From positions 9,717,418 to 9,781,417 of the forward strand of contig NC_069092.1 in assembly GCF_947172395.1 (NCBI RefSeq): DNA of 64,000 nt, read 5' to 3'. Made by a program: the position numbers and the translations under genes. Positions 61,502 through 64,000 of the stretch are shown here, one piece after another. The notes below the pieces were generated by a model. It was not told the DNA's origin. It searched no databases and was given only the letters and a program-made list of their open reading frames with translations. Numbering within the stretch: position 1 is the stretch's first letter; each line of letters begins with the position of its first letter. The stretch comes from Bicyclus anynana (taxonomy: Eukaryota; Arthropoda; Insecta; Lepidoptera; Nymphalidae).

Positions 61502-64000
61502 ATGAATTACGGTGATATGCATAGGTTTTTCTTACGAACAGTGGCAAGTCAGGGAATATTGAGTGTCTCAAAAGCGCAGGACGTTTTAAATAAATCTTTT
61601 CCCGGTAAATATTTGCTTTGATTTTTAATACTGTACATTTCTTCCTACCTTAAAATTGATGGCTTTGGAGTGGCGACCCCGCAAAGCCTAGTTAGTGTTA
61701 GTGGACCAACCACTAGAAACGAAATGAAAGCTGCTAAGTGGTGTCGGTTACTGCTGGGTATTGGATACATGCGGCTCAAGACTGTTGTTTGGAAGTCCCT
61801 AAGTCCAGCGGTGGACGTCCATCGGCTGTAATGATAATAATGATCTGTTTCCTGCACCTGCTACTTGTTACGTATGTAATAAGTTTCAATTGTTAGGAGG
61901 AGCAGGAGGAGGATGAAAATCCACACCCCTTTCGGTTTCTACACGGCATCATACCGGAACGCTAAATCGCTAGGCGGAACGTCTTTGTCGGTAGGGTGGT
62001 AACTAGCCACGGCCGAAGCCAGACCTGGACCAATTAAAAAACCTCAAGTGGCCCAGCTGGGGATCGAACCCAGGACCTCTGTCTTGTAAATCCACCGCGC
62101 ACTTCACTGCGCCAACACATCTATTTGTCTCTTACATCCTAATTAACACTATCAAAATTGGTTCAGCAGTTTAGCTATAAAAAGGTAACAGACAGACAAA
62201 CAGATTGCAGATTTATAATATTAGTATCGATTTTTGTAGCATTAATTTGTGTTAAATATTTTCAGAACAATTTAAAACTACAATAGGAGATCTGATACAA
62301 GAGGTTAACAAAAAAATAAAACCTTTTGATCAAAAGATCAAAATTGTATACAATGATGAAACTTCAGAGGAAAATCTGGTTTTCCTCTTCATTGCATCTG
62401 ATGATGCAGCCAAATCGCAGACTATATTTTCACCACAAGAGCTAGAATTCTTCAGAAAAATAATGGAGGAGATCATGACAACAGAAAATAGACAAATAGA
62501 TTCAAACTATGCTTTGAATTTAGTCAATAATTTGAAATTGACTAAAACTGAAGCACAAGTAAGTTAATTGTTAATTATTATTTTACTTTCAAGTCATGAT
62601 TTTTTTTAAACTTCTTTATGTCATGCAAATGTTGTGGAGGTTAGTGATTGACATGGCTACAAACAAGCAGTTACTAATGTTGCATTAACAATAAATATTA
62701 CATACTAGTGGACCCGGTCACTTTGCTTTGACTTACGTGCACTTCTTCCCTATCCCTACTCCCCCCTTGACTCTTAAACGTTTGTATGGGAAATAGAAAA
62801 GAGTTGTTTTTATGGCTTTCCCAGTAATTATTCTAATTTTTCTCACCTTTTAAACCTTCCCTATACCTCCACAAACATTTGAAGACCAAGATAAGATAAA
62901 TCCATTTAGCCGTTTTTGAGTTTTAACGAGACTAACGAACAGCAATTCATTTTTATATATATAGATATCTATTTATATAAAAATCAATACCACTTTCATC
63001 ATAATAGTATTACTCAAGAACAGGCTCACCTATACAAAACAAATGTTTAGGCTTTGTTCGGAGTATTTAGTAAATGGTTTATATGAAGTTTGAACAAAAT
63101 TGTTCAAACAGTCTTCATTTATCACATTTTTTGTAACAAATTATGGTTAGGTATTTAGGAGTAGTTTAGGGATAGGGTAGGGAAAGAAGTTTACATAAGT
63201 CAAATTGAAGCTTCACCAGGTTCTCTAGTAAGCTATAAAATATCACATTTCAGCGTAGATTTATCAGTAGTTTAAATATTTTACTTGAATTCTTGAGTCT
63301 ATATTGCTGGCACTAGCTGCTAGATTCGTAATTTTGACAGTGTTGAGATGGAAGAAAGTTACCTTCGATAGTTTAAATTTATTCTGAAAATGTAATACTT
63401 TATTCTTATTTTCTTGTTAAATTTAAACTTCAGTTATTGCTCCATAGTTAAAGGGTCAAATTCAAAATCAAGATGTTAACCTGAGTTGAATTATTGGAAT
63501 ACCCAATTCCTATGATTCAATTTCACTTAGCTAAGCTTAGGGAAATTGAATCATTGGTCATTCTTCAAAACAACATCCAAATTATACTATTTGTAGAGTT
63601 CTTATTTAACTCTCCCACTCCCATAGGTTACCCTCATATACATATTTTTTTTAATGAAAATTTTTAACTAGTAACTGACTCCACACACCCCTGTACTTTA
63701 ATTTTAAGAATACTAGCTATTCCCACATAGAATGCTATGCATTGCTTGCCCTCCTAAATAAATGTTTTAATGTTCCTAATTAATTATTATTTATCTTTAT
63801 ATTTGAAATGGGTGTAATACCCATAAACTAAAGACATATTATTATTATTAATGCTATGGTAAGATATTAAATTTATTTATGAACCACAAAGTTGGTAGAT
63901 CTCTGAGAAGATTTGAAGGGTTTTTAAAACATTGTTCCTTCAATTTCCAGAAATTGCTCAAGATGTGGTGTACAATGTATTATCTTGTTGAGAAAAATAC
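61502..64000 (+). CDS. NSMCE1: NSMCE1 (Nse1), SMC5/6-complex subunit; first three exons, 3' part outside window
   Basis: Exon 1 is 61502-61604 (34 codons plus one base; ATG preceded by CAAA), intron 1 is 61605-62265 (GTAAAT...TTTTCAG), exon 2 is 62266-62558, intron 2 is 62559-63950 (GTAAGT...TTTCCAG), and exon 3 starts at 63951 and stays open to the window end. Phases are 1 and 0 and the joined frame has no stop over about 149 codons. The N-terminus (MHRFFLRTVASQGILS), the FSPQELEFFRKIMEEI stretch and the KLLKMWCTMYYLVEKN stretch match the order and spacing of the Nse1 N-terminal winged-helix region as I know it from animal NSMCE1. In the family, Nse1 pairs with Nse3/MAGE in the SMC5/6 DNA-repair complex and carries a C-terminal variant RING with E3 activity. 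That RING lies beyond the window, so ligase competence cannot be judged. No tool confirmed the identity, but exon structure plus motif order make it likely. Confidence 0.86.
61640..61850 (+). mobile_element. RTE-clade LINE 3' fragment in NSMCE1 intron 1
   Basis: Degenerate copy of the RTE tail seen best at 41671-42046: it keeps GGAGTGGCGACCCCGC, TGTTTGGAAGTCCCTA and GTGGACGTCCATCGGCTG, and ends in ATGATAATAATGAT. It is in the same orientation as the host gene and contains several deletions. Confidence 0.75.
61885..62117 (-). mobile_element. SINE-B copy in NSMCE1 intron 1
   Basis: tRNA-derived SINE in minus orientation. The B box is GGGGATCGAACCC and the A-box region is near CACTGCGCC. The conserved body CACCCCTTTCGGTTTCTACA is intact. 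The end that follows the A box in full copies is altered (CAACACATC in place of the CACGGAGGCC form). Confidence 0.8.
62150..62233 (-). mobile_element. Helitron-like 5'-end fragment in intron 1
   Basis: Ends in TTTATAATATTAGTAT, the reverse complement of the ATACTAATATTATAAA start shared by the Helitron-like copies in this window. The preceding 'AAATTGGTTCAGCAGTTTAG' motif also fits. The GC-rich 3' hairpin end is missing. Confidence 0.5.
62704..62966 (-). mobile_element. Helitron-like element in NSMCE1 intron 2
   Basis: Runs from ACTAGTGGACCCGGTCA (reverse of a CTAGT end) to TTTATATATATAGAT. It carries GTTTGTATGGGAAATAG and CCATTTAGCCGTTTTTGAG, typical of a divergent subfamily of short Helitron-like repeats. 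Length is about 260 bp. It sits inside intron 2, antisense to the gene. Confidence 0.5.
63491..63554. repeat. Inverted repeat in NSMCE1 intron 2
   Basis: ATGATTCAATTTC and its exact reverse complement GAAATTGAATCAT flank a 17-nt spacer that is itself partly self-complementary (TTAGCTAA, AAGCTT). It could form a small stem-loop; nothing links it to splicing. Confidence 0.5.

Overview
The window is AT-rich, repeat-dense eukaryotic nuclear DNA from an insect, almost certainly a butterfly or moth (Lepidoptera). The evidence is the repeat content: Helitron-like elements that open with TCTATACTAATATTATAAA and end in a GC-rich hairpin plus CTAG, RTE-clade LINE tails ending in ATG repeats, several tRNA-derived SINE families, and transposons bounded by AACCGACTTC or by a CCCGACTGCG start. 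Family names rest on recognition by eye; no database was searched.

The only host protein gene I can support is at the right edge. It is the first three exons of NSMCE1 (Nse1, a SMC5/6-complex subunit) on the + strand, from an ATG at 61502 and running off the window at 64000. Splice sites and reading frame are consistent across both introns. Intron 1 carries an RTE tail, a SINE and a Helitron-like piece; intron 2 carries another Helitron-like element. A GC- and CpG-richer stretch at 17038-17440, ending in a good minus-strand splice donor, may be a non-coding first exon of a leftward transcript. This is weak evidence.

Layout. 1-13.4 kb: scattered SINE, Helitron and RTE pieces, an AACCGACTTC-type transposon with 130-bp tandem repeats (3413-4759), and several near-perfect hairpins. 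13.4-24.6 kb: LINE 3' ends, RTE and SINE copies, a hAT-like element with an exact 8-bp target duplication (19634-19929), and an undivided AACCGACTTC element (23204-23918). 24.6-45.2 kb: dense nested SINEs and Helitrons, some insertions datable by their target duplications, a complex foldback (32708-33067) and a long-TIR element (43835-44226). 45.2-52.1 kb: a 6.9-kb Ty3/Gypsy-related LTR retrotransposon with identical 446-bp LTRs and CTAG target duplications. Its interior is mostly non-coding, with only a broken integrase remnant, a 33-bp GC-rich minisatellite and six evenly spaced AATCGATCG sites. 52.1-61.2 kb: more transposon fragments and low-copy AT-rich DNA leading to NSMCE1.

How the parts relate: the SINE-A family ends in nearly the same sequence as the RTE LINE, so RTE probably mobilised it. 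The LTR element looks recently inserted although its own pol is dead, so it was probably moved by enzymes from another copy. Several hairpins look like local inverted duplications from template switching; one can be shown because it lies inside a SINE whose normal sequence is visible elsewhere in the window.
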